Source: Fibrobacteria bacterium
GTDB taxonomy: Bacteria; Fibrobacterota; Fibrobacteria; UBA11236
NCBI GenBank assembly: GCA_017881725.1
Contig: JADGQO010000162.1
Span: forward strand, 1 to 45,756
DNA: 45,756 nt
Direction: 5' to 3'
The notes under the pieces are model-generated. The model made no database searches. It saw only the letters and a program-made list of their open reading frames with translations, and was not told the DNA's origin. Shown one piece after another: positions 6,768 through 14,447 of the stretch (the stretch's first letter is position 1; each line of letters starts with the position of its first letter). Both the position numbers and the translations under genes were made by a program.

Positions 6768-9700
6768 TCAAACCTTGATGGTTTTACGGGGTCGGCCACG
6801 CTTGCTTGAAGCAGCATCACTTGGATCAGACTCATCCATTTTCGCGGCGGCCCGCATCCGCTGCAACGCCGTAGCGCCTTTAGCCTTGGCTGGGTCGAGA
6901 GGAAGGTGCATCCCGGTTTCATCCTCCCGATTCGCTTTCTTGAGATTCGCGGCATTCGCGGGCTTCACCGCAGCGGCCGTCATGGGTAAGGCAATACCAG
7001 GCTTCAGCGATGTACCCGCCCCGGGTAGGGCAATAACAGGTTTCACCGGAAAAACCTTGCGCACGAAGGGCGGCAACTTTTTCTCTTCATCCAACAGTTT
7101 TTTCAGCCACTCTCCGGTATAAGAGCCCTTCGCCGCGGCCACTTGTTCCACCGTGCCTTTGGCGATCAAACGACCGCCGGCTTCCCCGCCTTCCGGTCCC
7201 ATATCAATGATCCAATCGGAATTCTTGATGATGTCGAGATTATGTTCGATGACGAGCACGGTATTGCCTTGCGATACCAAAGAATGCAACACCACCAACA
7301 ATTTGCGCACGTCTTCGAAATGCAGTCCGGTGGACGGTTCGTCCAGGATGTAGAAGGAACGGCCCGTGGATCGGCGCGACAATTCAGCCGCGAGCTTCAT
7401 GCGTTGCGCTTCGCCGCCGGACAAAGTGGTGGCGCTTTGGCCCAAGCGGATATACCCCAAACCCACGTCCAGCATGGTCTTCAGTTTGTTCGCCAAGGCG
7501 GGCAAATGCGCGAAGAAGGCCTGGGCTTCCTCGACGGTCATTTCCAGCACATCGGAAACGGTCTTGCCCTTATAATGGATTTGCAAAGTGTCACGATTGT
7601 AGCGCTTGCCTTTGCACACTTCGCAAGTCACGTAAACGTCCGGCAGGAATTGCATCTCGATGCGGATGAGACCGTCGCCTTCGCATTGTTCGCAGCGTCC
7701 GCCCTTGACGTTGAAGCTGAAGCGGCCGGGTTTGTACCCGCGGATTTTCGACTCCTGCGTGAGCGCGAACAGGTTGCGGATTTCCGCGAACAGCCCGGTA
7801 TACGTAGCGGGATTCGATCGGGGCGTGCGGCCGATGGGGCTTTGATCGATGACGATGGCCTTGTCGATATGTTCCAGGCCCATGATGGATTTATAGCCGC
7901 CGGGTCGGGACTTCGCGCCGTGGATTTCCTTGGCCAGGATGCGCGAGAGCACGTCGTTCACGAGCGAGGACTTTCCCGATCCGGAGACGCCGGTGACGGA
8001 CACGAATTTGCCCAGGGGGATGTCCACATCGACGCTCTTGAGATTGTTCTGCGTGACGCCGGTGAGTTTAATGAATTTTCCCAGCGAATTTTCCGGGCCG
8101 ACGCTTTCGCCGATGCGCTGCGGGACGATGCGAATGTTAAGACTGCGGATTTCCTCGTAAATCTCACCGCGATCCACGCGCCGTTTTCCGGAAAGAAAAG
8201 CTCCGGTATCGGTATTGCCCGAGGCGATCAGATCCTCCGGCTTCCCGCTGAACACAATGCGGCCGCCATGTTCGCCCGCGCCGGGACCGATATCGATCAC
8301 CCAATCCGCTTGTCGAATCGTGTCCGCGTCATGTTCCACCACGAGAACCGTGTTGCCCAAGTCGCGCAAATGCTGCAAGGTTTTCAGCAGTCGATCATTG
8401 TCGCGCTGATGCAAGCCGATGGAAGGTTCGTCCAACACATAAAGCACGCCGGTCAGGCCGGTTCCGATTTGCGAGGCCAGCCGAATGCGCTGCGACTCGC
8501 CGCCGGACAGCGTGCGGGCGCTGCGCGAAAGGCTTAAATAGTTGAGACCTACGCTGACCAGGAAATTCAACCGCGCCATGATTTCCTTGAATACCTGCTT
8601 GGCGATGGCACGCTCGTTCTCGGATAAATCATCTTCGGACGGAGCGATTTTCGGGAACTTGAAGAATTGATACAGGGACGAATTCACATCGTCGGGGCAA
8701 TCGGCCCATTCTTGCAACGACTTGGTCCAATCATAGGCGTCGCGGATGGACATGTCCCCGATGTCGGCGATATTGAGGCCCCGAATGGTGACGCACAAGG
8801 ACTCCGGCTTTAGCCGGAGTCCTTGGCAGGACGCGCAGGGCTTGTCGTCCATGTACTCTTCGATTTCCCGGCGGACGATGTCGGAATCGGTTTGCTCATA
8901 CTTGCGCATGAGGCTGGAGACGACGCCTTCGAAACGGGCCTGCCAGGTGTTGGCCCCCGATCCGCCCCACTTCACCTTATACCTCTCCTCGCCCGTGCCG
9001 TGCAGGATGACTTCCAGATGCTTCTTCGGAATTTGCTTGAGCGGAACGTCGAGCGAGAAGCCTTCGGACTTCGCGATTTGGCGCAGCAATTGCATGGGCC
9101 AAGAGTCGCTGTTATCCGCCGATCTTGCCCAAGGTAAAATGCCGCCGTCATTGATGGAAAGCTCCATGTCGAAAACGGTTTTCGGATCCACTTCCTTGAT
9201 GAAGCCCAAGCCGTTACAGGTGGGGCAAGCGCCATGCGGCGAGTTGAAGGAGAATGTATGCGGTTCGATTTCCGAGAAGGATTTTCCCGTGGCCGGATCC
9301 ACCAGGCGCTCGGAGAAGAAAGCGTCCTCTTTTTCATCCAACAGGTTCACGAGCATTTCCCGCTCGCCGAGGGTCAAGGTCAATTCGACGGAATCGGTGA
9401 GCCGTTTGACCAGTTCAGGATTTTCCCGCGTATCCTTGCGCATGACCAAGCGGTCGACTACCAATTCGATATTGTGCTTGACGTAACGATCGAGTTTTAT
9501 TTTTTCTTCCAACTGGTAAACCTGGCCGTCCACGCGGGCACGCACGTACCCTTGCGCCAGATAGCGAGCGAATAATTCCTCGTAAGTGCCCTTGCGGTCT
9601 TTGACCAGCGGGGCCAAGAGCATGATTTTGACGCCTTCGCCCGATGACTTCAAGCCTTTGCGGTTGGGCAAATCCAATACCGCGTCGACGATTTCCTGCA

Positions 9701-10100
9701 CGGTCTGGCTCTTCAGCCGCTTGCCCGATGCCATGCTGCGCGCATGGCCCACGCGCGCATAGAGCAGGCGGAGATAATCGTATACCTCGGTGATGGTGCC
9801 GACGGTGGAGCGGGGATTGTGTCCAGCGGATTTTTGATCAATGCTGATGGCCGGGGACAAGCCTTCGATCATATCGACGTCGGGCTTTTCCATGAGGCCG
9901 AGGAATTGCCGCGCATAGGCGGAAAGGGATTCGACGTACCGGCGTTGGCCTTCCGCGTAAATGGTGTCGAAGGCCAAGGATGACTTGCCGGATCCGGACA
10001 GCCCCGTGATCACGACCATCTTGTCCTTGGGAATGTCGACGTCGACGTTCTTCAGGTTGTGGGCCTTGGCCCCGCGCACGCGAATGAAATTGTCAGCCAT
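6768..10100 (-). CDS. uvrA: Excinuclease ABC subunit A with long C-terminal tail
   Basis: Damage-recognition ATPase of nucleotide excision repair; it forms a dimer that loads UvrB on lesions. Walker A GLSGSGKSS is at residues 33-41 and the second ABC domain carries GVSGSGKSS. Both LSGGE..R signature sequences are present (LSGGESQRIRLASQ and LSGGEAQRMKLAAEL), as are the zinc-binding sets CPTC, CASC and CEQC...CEVC. The normal protein is about 940 residues and should end soon after GSYTGEWLKKLL. Here there are 1110 residues, and the last ~107 are rich in Pro, Ala and Lys and end with KRGRPRK (about 1100-1106), an AT-hook-like motif. Monocistronic; a GTAAC-N6-GTAAC repeat lies about 640 bp upstream. 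Confidence 0.98.
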   Translation of the reverse strand: MADNFIRVRGAKAHNLKNVDVDIPKDKMVVITGLSGSGKSSLAFDTIYAEGQRRYVESLSAYARQFLGLMEKPDVDMIEGLSPAISIDQKSAGHNPRSTVGTITEVYDYLRLLYARVGHARSMASGKRLKSQTVQEIVDAVLDLPNRKGLKSSGEGVKIMLLAPLVKDRKGTYEELFARYLAQGYVRARVDGQVYQLEEKIKLDRYVKHNIELVVDRLVMRKDTRENPELVKRLTDSVELTLTLGEREMLVNLLDEKEDAFFSERLVDPATGKSFSEIEPHTFSFNSPHGACPTCNGLGFIKEVDPKTVFDMELSINDGGILPWARSADNSDSWPMQLLRQIAKSEGFSLDVPLKQIPKKHLEVILHGTGEERYKVKWGGSGANTWQARFEGVVSSLMRKYEQTDSDIVRREIEEYMDDKPCASCQGLRLKPESLCVTIRGLNIADIGDMSIRDAYDWTKSLQEWADCPDDVNSSLYQFFKFPKIAPSEDDLSENERAIAKQVFKEIMARLNFLVSVGLNYLSLSRSARTLSGGESQRIRLASQIGTGLTGVLYVLDEPSIGLHQRDNDRLLKTLQHLRDLGNTVLVVEHDADTIRQADWVIDIGPGAGEHGGRIVFSGKPEDLIASGNTDTGAFLSGKRRVDRGEIYEEIRSLNIRIVPQRIGESVGPENSLGKFIKLTGVTQNNLKSVDVDIPLGKFVSVTGVSGSGKSSLVNDVLSRILAKEIHGAKSRPGGYKSIMGLEHIDKAIVIDQSPIGRTPRSNPATYTGLFAEIRNLFALTQESKIRGYKPGRFSFNVKGGRCEQCEGDGLIRIEMQFLPDVYVTCEVCKGKRYNRDTLQIHYKGKTVSDVLEMTVEEAQAFFAHLPALANKLKTMLDVGLGYIRLGQSATTLSGGEAQRMKLAAELSRRSTGRSFYILDEPSTGLHFEDVRKLLVVLHSLVSQGNTVLVIEHNLDIIKNSDWIIDMGPEGGEAGGRLIAKGTVEQVAAAKGSYTGEWLKKLLDEEKKLPPFVRKVFPVKPVIALPGAGTSLKPGIALPMTAAAVKPANAANLKKANREDETGMHLPLDPAKAKGATALQRMRAAAKMDESDPSDAASSKRGRPRKTIKV

Positions 10101-10174
10101 TGGATTTAAGTCCGTGAAAAGAGGATGTCCAAAATATAGTGAATATTTGGGCAGCTAGTGCGAAATAATCCGGT

Positions 10175-10666
10175 TCAATCGACCTTTTTCTTGAGCCGAT
10201 CCAATTTTGCCTTCAGGCTGTCCAGCCCATGCCCCGTGCGGTCTACCAGTTCATTCCAACCATGGCCCGCAGCTCGGCCGATTTTTTTTTCCAGTTCATC
10301 CATTTCGCCCTTCAAATGGTCCCGTTTTTTTTCCAAAGCCTGCATTTGCCGTTGCGATTCGCCCTTGGCCTTCTTTCCAGCTTCGTCCACCCCCGTTTCC
10401 ATTTTGGACCTCAAAGCATCCATGCGCCGGGAGAGGGAATCCAGTCGGGCGCGAAGGCCATCGACGGTTTTGTGCATTAAAGAAGCGGAGTCGGATGCGG
10501 TTTGGGTTTCCGTGGAAACATGACCCGCCGAAGATTCATGGAGGACGGGATGCGTCGAATCCCGGGTGTCGGCGGCGAATCCATGGCCCGTGTTTAGGAT
10601 GGCGGCGAAAAACATAAGCGTTGGGAAGGACGGAAAAATCGAATTCTCATTTTTTGTGTTCAGCAT
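10175..10666 (-). CDS. Exported coiled-coil protein, unknown function
   Basis: 163 residues. The first ~32 look like a signal peptide with a core at FPTLMFFAAILNTG and a cleavage site near GFAAD. The rest is nearly all charged helix with heptad-like spacing (LDSLSRRMDALRSKMETG, LEKKRDHLKGEMDELEKKIG, LDSLKAKLDRLKKKVD), so it is a long periplasmic or extracytoplasmic coiled coil. No family recognised. It is divergent from the lipoprotein at 10885 and lies just upstream of uvrA on the same strand; co-transcription with uvrA is possible but there is a 75-bp gap. Confidence 0.65.
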   Translation of the reverse strand: MLNTKNENSIFPSFPTLMFFAAILNTGHGFAADTRDSTHPVLHESSAGHVSTETQTASDSASLMHKTVDGLRARLDSLSRRMDALRSKMETGVDEAGKKAKGESQRQMQALEKKRDHLKGEMDELEKKIGRAAGHGWNELVDRTGHGLDSLKAKLDRLKKKVD

Positions 10667-10740
10667 GTTATACCCTTTCGCAAAACCATTCTTTGGCCGG
10701 ATGCGGATCGGAACATACTATTCGCGAATCCATTCTGAAA

Positions 10741-10756
10741 GTAACCCAGCGGTAAC
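10741..10756 (+). repeat. GTAAC-N6-GTAAC direct half-sites
   Basis: Two GTAAC half-sites in direct orientation with a 6-bp spacer (CCAGCG), the same spacing as in the palindromic copies. It lies in the divergent promoter region between 10666 and 10885, so it could be a regulator site. Confidence 0.55.
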
Positions 10757-10884
10757 GTCCGGATTTACGGTTGCGATAAATTCGTCCCTGCTTCCCGGCG
10801 ATTGCTCACAATTTGAGAACCGCAAAAGGCTAAAGGGAGCGAGATAAAGAAGGATTCGACGTATTCTTCCTTAAGGAGGAACCC

Positions 10885-11442
10885 ATGAAAATATTTTTCG
10901 CGGTTTTTGTTTGCCTGTGCTTCACGTCATGCATCACAAACAATCCGGAGTCCCCGCAAAGCAAAGAACTTTTGATCGTAGGGAGAATCGGACAATCCTG
11001 TCCTGTAGCGGTGAAATGCGACGAAACGTTCGACTACCACGCCTATTCCGGAGAAGTGGACAGCTTAAAACTTTATCTCTCGTTTAATCCTAGTATCGTG
11101 ACGAACAAATCACCCGAAAACATCCTTTCGGCTTTCCATTATTTGTATTTCAAGTTTTCCTTCCCGTCCTTAAATACCGACAGTTCAACCGTCTTTGTTT
11201 TTTCCCCGACATTATATGGAAGAATGAGCGACACCTCCGGATATAAGAGCGAGGTCATCAAGTTTGAAAACGGTAAATTGTATGGGCGACTTAGCTTTCC
11301 CGTTCAGGAACTTGTGGAAGAGATTCATTCGAAATCCGAATCTTGTTTTACCGGCGATATGCTAGGCATCTGCCGAAAAACCCGGAAATTAAATGTTCCC
11401 ATCCATTATGTGATTAATTATGAGTTGGAGCTTCAGGAATAG
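10885..11442 (+). CDS. Small lipoprotein of unknown function
   Basis: ATG at 10885 follows an excellent ribosome site, AAGGAGG at 10874-10880. The 185-residue product starts MKIFFAVFVCLCFTSC with the lipobox Cys at 16, so it is a lipoprotein. The mature part is beta-rich (LKLYLSFNPSI, YLYFKFSFPS, STVFVFSPTLYG) and has three further Cys. No family recognised. Its base composition is visibly richer in A and T than its neighbours (many AAA, TTT and TTA codons), which suggests recent transfer or weak selection. It ends 27 bp before the next gene on the same strand. Confidence 0.7.
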   Translation: MKIFFAVFVCLCFTSCITNNPESPQSKELLIVGRIGQSCPVAVKCDETFDYHAYSGEVDSLKLYLSFNPSIVTNKSPENILSAFHYLYFKFSFPSLNTDSSTVFVFSPTLYGRMSDTSGYKSEVIKFENGKLYGRLSFPVQELVEEIHSKSESCFTGDMLGICRKTRKLNVPIHYVINYELELQE

Positions 11443-11468
11443 CGCCTTGCGAATACTAAATATTCTTC

Positions 11469-12341
11469 ATGGCCCATCCCAAACGCCGCCTGCCGGACAA
11501 TGCTCCGGGCGATTTTTACGTCGATGACAGTTGCATCGATTGCGACACCTGCCGCTGGCTGGCACCGGAAACGTTTCACGCCGTGGCTGGACAGTCCGCC
11601 GTGCGCATCCAACCGGATGGTCCCGAGGCCCGTCGGCAAGCCCTCCTGGCCCTGACGGCTTGCCCCACCGCCTCGATCGGCACGGAGACGCCCGCCCCGG
11701 AAATGGCGGAGATCAGGCGTGCGTTTCCCTTGCTCCTCGCCGACACGGTGTATTATTGCGGTTACCATAGCTCCCATTCTTTCGGCGCGGCCAGCTACCT
11801 CATCGTCCGTCCAGAGGGCAACGTACTGGTGGACTCCCCGAGGCGTTCGGAAACATTGGCGGAAAGCATCGCAGCCTTGGGCGGAGTGCGCACCTTGTTC
11901 CTAACGCATGGCGATGACGTGGCGGATCATCAATACTGGCACGATCGATTCCAATGCGAGAGGATCCTCCACGCCGGAGACGTCACGCACGGCACACGCG
12001 GTGTCGAAAGAATCCTGGTAGGCGATGCGAACATTGAACTTGCGTCCGATCTTCTATTGATACCGGTGCCGGGCCACACGGAAGGCAGCGTAGTGCTTTG
12101 GTACCAAAACCGTTTTCTGTTTACGGGCGACCACTTGGCTTACTCGGAAAGACGCGGTCATCTCTACGCCTTTCAGGATGCCTGCTGGTATTCCTGGCCG
12201 GAATGCATCCGATCCATGGAGAAACTTGCAGGTTACCCCACCGAATGGGTGTTGCCGGGCCACGGCAGGAGATGGCAGGGTAACCAGGATGCCTGGATTC
12301 AGCAGATGGACGCGTGTATCCGCTGGATGAAGGCGCGATAA
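11469..12341 (+). CDS. Ferredoxin / metallo-beta-lactamase-fold hydrolase fusion
   Basis: 290 residues with two domains. Residues about 14-70 form a small single-cluster ferredoxin: CIDCDTC, then a distal Cys in LTACPTA. Residues about 85-290 form an MBL fold: LTHGDDVADH is the HxxxDH-type metal motif, VPGHTEGS gives the second His, FTGDHL the bridging Asp and LPGHG the last His. The fusion is known in plants and cyanobacteria and scattered bacteria, with an uncertain substrate (often compared with glyoxalase II or persulfide dioxygenase relatives). The product is cytoplasmic with no signal peptide. ATG at 11469; no strong ribosome site. Confidence 0.88.
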   Translation: MAHPKRRLPDNAPGDFYVDDSCIDCDTCRWLAPETFHAVAGQSAVRIQPDGPEARRQALLALTACPTASIGTETPAPEMAEIRRAFPLLLADTVYYCGYHSSHSFGAASYLIVRPEGNVLVDSPRRSETLAESIAALGGVRTLFLTHGDDVADHQYWHDRFQCERILHAGDVTHGTRGVERILVGDANIELASDLLLIPVPGHTEGSVVLWYQNRFLFTGDHLAYSERRGHLYAFQDACWYSWPECIRSMEKLAGYPTEWVLPGHGRRWQGNQDAWIQQMDACIRWMKAR

Positions 12342-12404
12342 AATATTTCCAGTCCCCGTCCGGCCATTGACCCGTCGGAAGAATTCCGAATCGTCGCCAA
12401 GGCA

Positions 12405-12554
12405 TCAAAGCACGTGACGGCCTTTGCGATTGGCCATCAGCAACAATGCCAAGGCAGCCAAAAGCAGCAAATGCACCAAGCCCCCAAAGGTGGAAGCCGA
12501 AGCCATCATCGCGAGCCAAAGGACGAGGAAAATTCCGCAAATTGCCCAAAGCAT
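12405..12554 (-). CDS. Small lmo0937-type membrane protein (DUF5670-like)
   Basis: From ATG at 12554, preceded by GAGAAAGGAGAACCGT, the product is 49 residues: MLWAICGIFLVLWLAMMASA, then GGLVHLLLLAALALLLM and a basic tail. This matches the short two-helix lmo0937 family of membrane proteins (MLW...I..VLWLLG, GG.IHLLLV.A). The family is often stress induced; the function is not known. The frame extends to 12605 but the ribosome site fixes the shorter start. Confidence 0.82.
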   Translation of the reverse strand: MLWAICGIFLVLWLAMMASASTFGGLVHLLLLAALALLLMANRKGRHVL

Positions 12555-12648
12555 ACGGTTCTCCTTTCTCGTGCGACAAATATCGCTTTCTCTAGGCCGA
12601 CCCACAATATCAGATTCCGTTTCATTGGAATTGCGATTGAGCCTGACT

Positions 12649-12676
12649 TTGACTTTTCAAAAACTTTGTGTATACT
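12649..12676 (+). promoter_or_regulatory. Sigma-70-like promoter of leader RNA
   Basis: TTGACT (12649-12654) and TATACT (12671-12676) with a 16-bp spacer; each box has one mismatch to consensus. The predicted start lies near 12683. Confidence 0.7.
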
Positions 12677-12682
12677 TGTGAA

Positions 12683-12826
12683 ATGACCTCGTTCCCGAAA
12701 ATTTCCACCCTTTGGCGTACCGACCGCTGCGGCAAGTGCCAAGCCCCGGCCGTGCGCATTGCCATGCATTCGACCATGGCCGTGGTATCTTGGCGCAAAT
12801 TCCATAAATGGAGCGGGTCATTGTAA
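12683..12826 (+). CDS. Possible 47-residue leader peptide
   Basis: An ORF fills most of the leader RNA: ATG at the predicted transcription start, ending TAA at 12824-12826, just after the antiterminator half. It holds three Trp codons, two of them near the end (SWRKFHKWSGSL), and a CGKC pair. There is no ribosome binding site, so it would be a leaderless message. It may be a chance frame inside a structured RNA; listed because its stop is well placed for ribosome-dependent attenuation. Confidence 0.25.
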   Translation: MTSFPKISTLWRTDRCGKCQAPAVRIAMHSTMAVVSWRKFHKWSGSL

Positions 12827-12852
12827 AAAAGGCGCATAGTCCTTTTGATAAC

Positions 12853-12882
12853 AAGCCCGCTCCCCAGAGCGGGCTTTTTTTT
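12853..12882 (+). terminator. Strong Rho-independent terminator
   Basis: Perfect 10-bp stem AAGCCCGCTC / GAGCGGGCTT with loop CCCA and a run of eight T (12875-12882). It lies between the leader RNA and the ribosome site (AAGGAGG, 12894-12900) of the methyltransferase-like gene. Confidence 0.92.
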
Positions 12883-12906
12883 GCGTTTTTCCCAAGGAGG
12901 CGGGAA

Positions 12907-13827
12907 ATGGAACTGATTTTCAAAGATGAAACTGCGATGCTGGACCAGGCGTTTATCGCCGATGCCGGGGAAGTCGCGTCTTTTCTCGTAAACGCGATGT
13001 ATCTGTTCGGGGATCAACGCGTCCAGGCGCTGGGCGGCTTCCCGGCCAAGGTAACTGCGGAGTTACTCCGGATGGGCCATGCCGTGGAGCCCTCGCGCGG
13101 AGCGCCGGTCGCCAAGATGGCGGGCGGCGGATTGTCGGCTGGCAGGGTGCCGGCCGGCAGGGTGCCGGGCGATTGGCCATCGCGCCGGAATAGCTCGGGC
13201 GGTTATGCGCGGGGCTGCAGGGCGCGGGGCGGCGAGACGCGGATGGTCCAATTGGAACGAGCGATTGGATTTGCCGATCAGGAAACCGATTTGGACTGGT
13301 TGCGATCCATGCGTCGCGACTTGGCGCCGGGAGGATTGTTGTGCTTTCATGCCTGGGATCGCGATCGCGCGTGGGGCCGTTCGGGATCGGATACCGCGCG
13401 GTTGGGAGAACGGGAGTACGCCATCGAACGGCGATTCGACCCGCGGGACGGCCGCGTGCGGGTGAGTCTCCGCGGGTCTGATGGGGATAGACCCTTCGGG
13501 GCCGGGTCCGCCAAGGGCTGGTCCGACAGGGTCGGGGAGGCGGGACTAAGTCCGGCTATGCCGGGGGAAAAACCGTTGGGGACCGCTTCGGTGCGCGCCT
13601 ACAATCTGGCGGAGATTGAGGCCATGCTGCAAACTTCCGGTCTACGGTTGGAACGGGCCTATGGCGATTGGACCGGGGGCAATCCGGAAGAATCGGGCGC
13701 GCGCACGGGACGGCTGATCATCGTGGCCAGCAAGCCCAGGGGCGGCCGGAAATACCGGCCGAATAGGGTAACTAAAAAGGGACGTCCCATCGGGGTTACG
13801 TCGGAAGATACGGGGAAGACGATATGA
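12907..13827 (+). CDS. Class I SAM methyltransferase-like protein, degenerate
   Basis: The start is ATG at 12907 with AAGGAGG seven bases upstream; the longer frame from 12808 would run through the terminator hairpin and is rejected. The 306-residue product has the outline of a class I methyltransferase: a helical lid (FKDETAMLDQAFIADAGEV), LGGFPAKVTAELLRMGHAVEP where motif I (normally GxGxG) should be, DLDWLRSMRRDLAPGGLLCF as motif IV/V, and a final GLRLERAYGDWTGG and RLIIVASKP. Motif I has lost its glycine pattern, and about 40 residues (SAGRVPAGRVPG and on) are low-complexity Gly/Arg/Ala sequence from GC-rich tandem repeats. Activity is doubtful. Overlaps the next gene by ATGA. Confidence 0.55.
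   Translation: MELIFKDETAMLDQAFIADAGEVASFLVNAMYLFGDQRVQALGGFPAKVTAELLRMGHAVEPSRGAPVAKMAGGGLSAGRVPAGRVPGDWPSRRNSSGGYARGCRARGGETRMVQLERAIGFADQETDLDWLRSMRRDLAPGGLLCFHAWDRDRAWGRSGSDTARLGEREYAIERRFDPRDGRVRVSLRGSDGDRPFGAGSAKGWSDRVGEAGLSPAMPGEKPLGTASVRAYNLAEIEAMLQTSGLRLERAYGDWTGGNPEESGARTGRLIIVASKPRGGRKYRPNRVTKKGRPIGVTSEDTGKTI
13051..13066. repeat. GTAAC-N6-GTTAC palindrome, copy 3
   Basis: Perfect dyad, spacer TGCGGA, extending to GTAACT/AGTTAC. It lies inside the methyltransferase-like coding region (AKVTAELL), where it brings in a rare TTA leucine codon. Confidence 0.8.
13141..13170 (+). repeat. 15-bp tandem repeat, two copies
   Basis: GGCAGGGTGCCGGCC at 13141-13155 is repeated at 13156-13170 (one mismatch at the last base positions). 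In frame it encodes AGRVP twice, at the start of the low-complexity insert of the methyltransferase-like protein. Confidence 0.7.
13768..13799. repeat. Nested palindrome with GTAAC/GTTAC ends
   Basis: GTAAC (13768-13772) and GTTAC (13795-13799) flank the perfect 10-bp palindrome GGGACGTCCC (13779-13788). The outer arms are 27 bp apart, unlike the 11 bp of the main family. It lies at the 3' end of the methyltransferase-like gene. Confidence 0.6.
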
Positions 13828-14447
13828 GAAGGGCGATTCAAGCCGCGCCCGGCGCGGCATTGTCGGGCCTGGCCTTGCAGGGCTTGGCATTGCCAGGCGT
13901 GGCCCTGCTGACGGTGGATCTGCAACGGAGCCGGGAGCCGGGGCTGTTTCCTTCCGCGCAACGCGAGGCCCTGGGCCATTACCTGGATTTGTTCCGCGCC
14001 GCGGGAAGACCGATTTTCCATGCCGTCGGCGGGGCGATATTGCCCCTGGCGGAATCGGCCGCCCAGGTCCTGGACGTGCGCTTTTTGCCTGAGCCGGGGA
14101 TGGCCCTGTATGGGCACTATTTGGCACGCGGCTATCTCCAGCGCATCGGCCCGGGCGAGGTCATGTTGCAAAAGCGCGGCTGGGGGGCGTTCCACGGAAC
14201 GGCCTTGGAGTCGTCGCTGCGGGCCTTGCAGGTGGAGACCTTGCTGATCGCCGGTTGCGATTTTCCGGCCGGTCCGCGCGCCACGTTGTACGAGGCGAGC
14301 GAAAGGTTTTTCCGCACCGTGCTGCTGGAAGACGCCGTCTCCGGCGTGCATGCCCTGGCCCGAACGGAAACGGAAAACATGGGCGTTGCCTTGCGGTCTC
14401 GGCCCCGCTTGGCCTCGGAGCCATCGAAGCCGAGCCTGGCGGCGTGA
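13824..14447 (+). CDS. Isochorismatase-family cysteine hydrolase
   Basis: 207 residues. The family triad is visible: Asp in VALLTVDLQ (about residue 33), Lys in MLQKRGWGAFHG and Cys in IAGCDFPAGPRATLYEASER, where the GC.FP..PR.T.YEASER pattern is typical of a cysteine-hydrolase subgroup. Members hydrolyse amides, imides or isochorismate; the substrate here is unknown. The first ~25 residues (AALSGLALQGLALPGVAL) are repetitive and not part of the fold, but the ATGA overlap with the previous gene supports the start at 13824. It forms a two-gene unit with the methyltransferase-like gene. Its TGA abuts the TGA of the convergent tolC-like gene (TGATCA). Confidence 0.85.
   Translation: MRRAIQAAPGAALSGLALQGLALPGVALLTVDLQRSREPGLFPSAQREALGHYLDLFRAAGRPIFHAVGGAILPLAESAAQVLDVRFLPEPGMALYGHYLARGYLQRIGPGEVMLQKRGWGAFHGTALESSLRALQVETLLIAGCDFPAGPRATLYEASERFFRTVLLEDAVSGVHALARTETENMGVALRSRPRLASEPSKPSLAA

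Larger units (their letters stand above)
12683..12882 (+). ncRNA. Structured leader RNA with possible attenuator
   Basis: A transcript from the promoter at 12649 to the terminator at 12853-12882 would be about 200 nt. Inverted repeats support structure: GTGCCAAG (12736-12743) with CTTGGCGC (12789-12796; 8 bp with one GU), and inside it GCCATG (12761-12766) with CATGGC (12775-12780). GGAGCGGG (12810-12817) can pair with CCCGCTCC (12856-12863), which is the left arm of the terminator. The two pairings exclude each other, as in a switch. The next gene starts 25 bp after the T-run with a strong ribosome site. It could instead be a free small RNA. No known riboswitch core was recognised. Confidence 0.5.

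Noticed and set aside
7143-8537. 464-codon open frame opposite uvrA
   Set aside because: A shadow of a highly conserved GC-rich gene; no homology, no ribosome site.
12683-12882. Trp operon-type attenuator
   Set aside because: The terminator resembles the one of trp leaders, but the genes after it are not tryptophan genes and the Trp codons are not adjacent; kept only as a general attenuator candidate.
12808-12906. Upstream start (12808) for the methyltransferase-like gene
   Set aside because: The longer frame crosses the terminator hairpin and T-run, and the strong ribosome site is at 12894-12900, just before ATG 12907.
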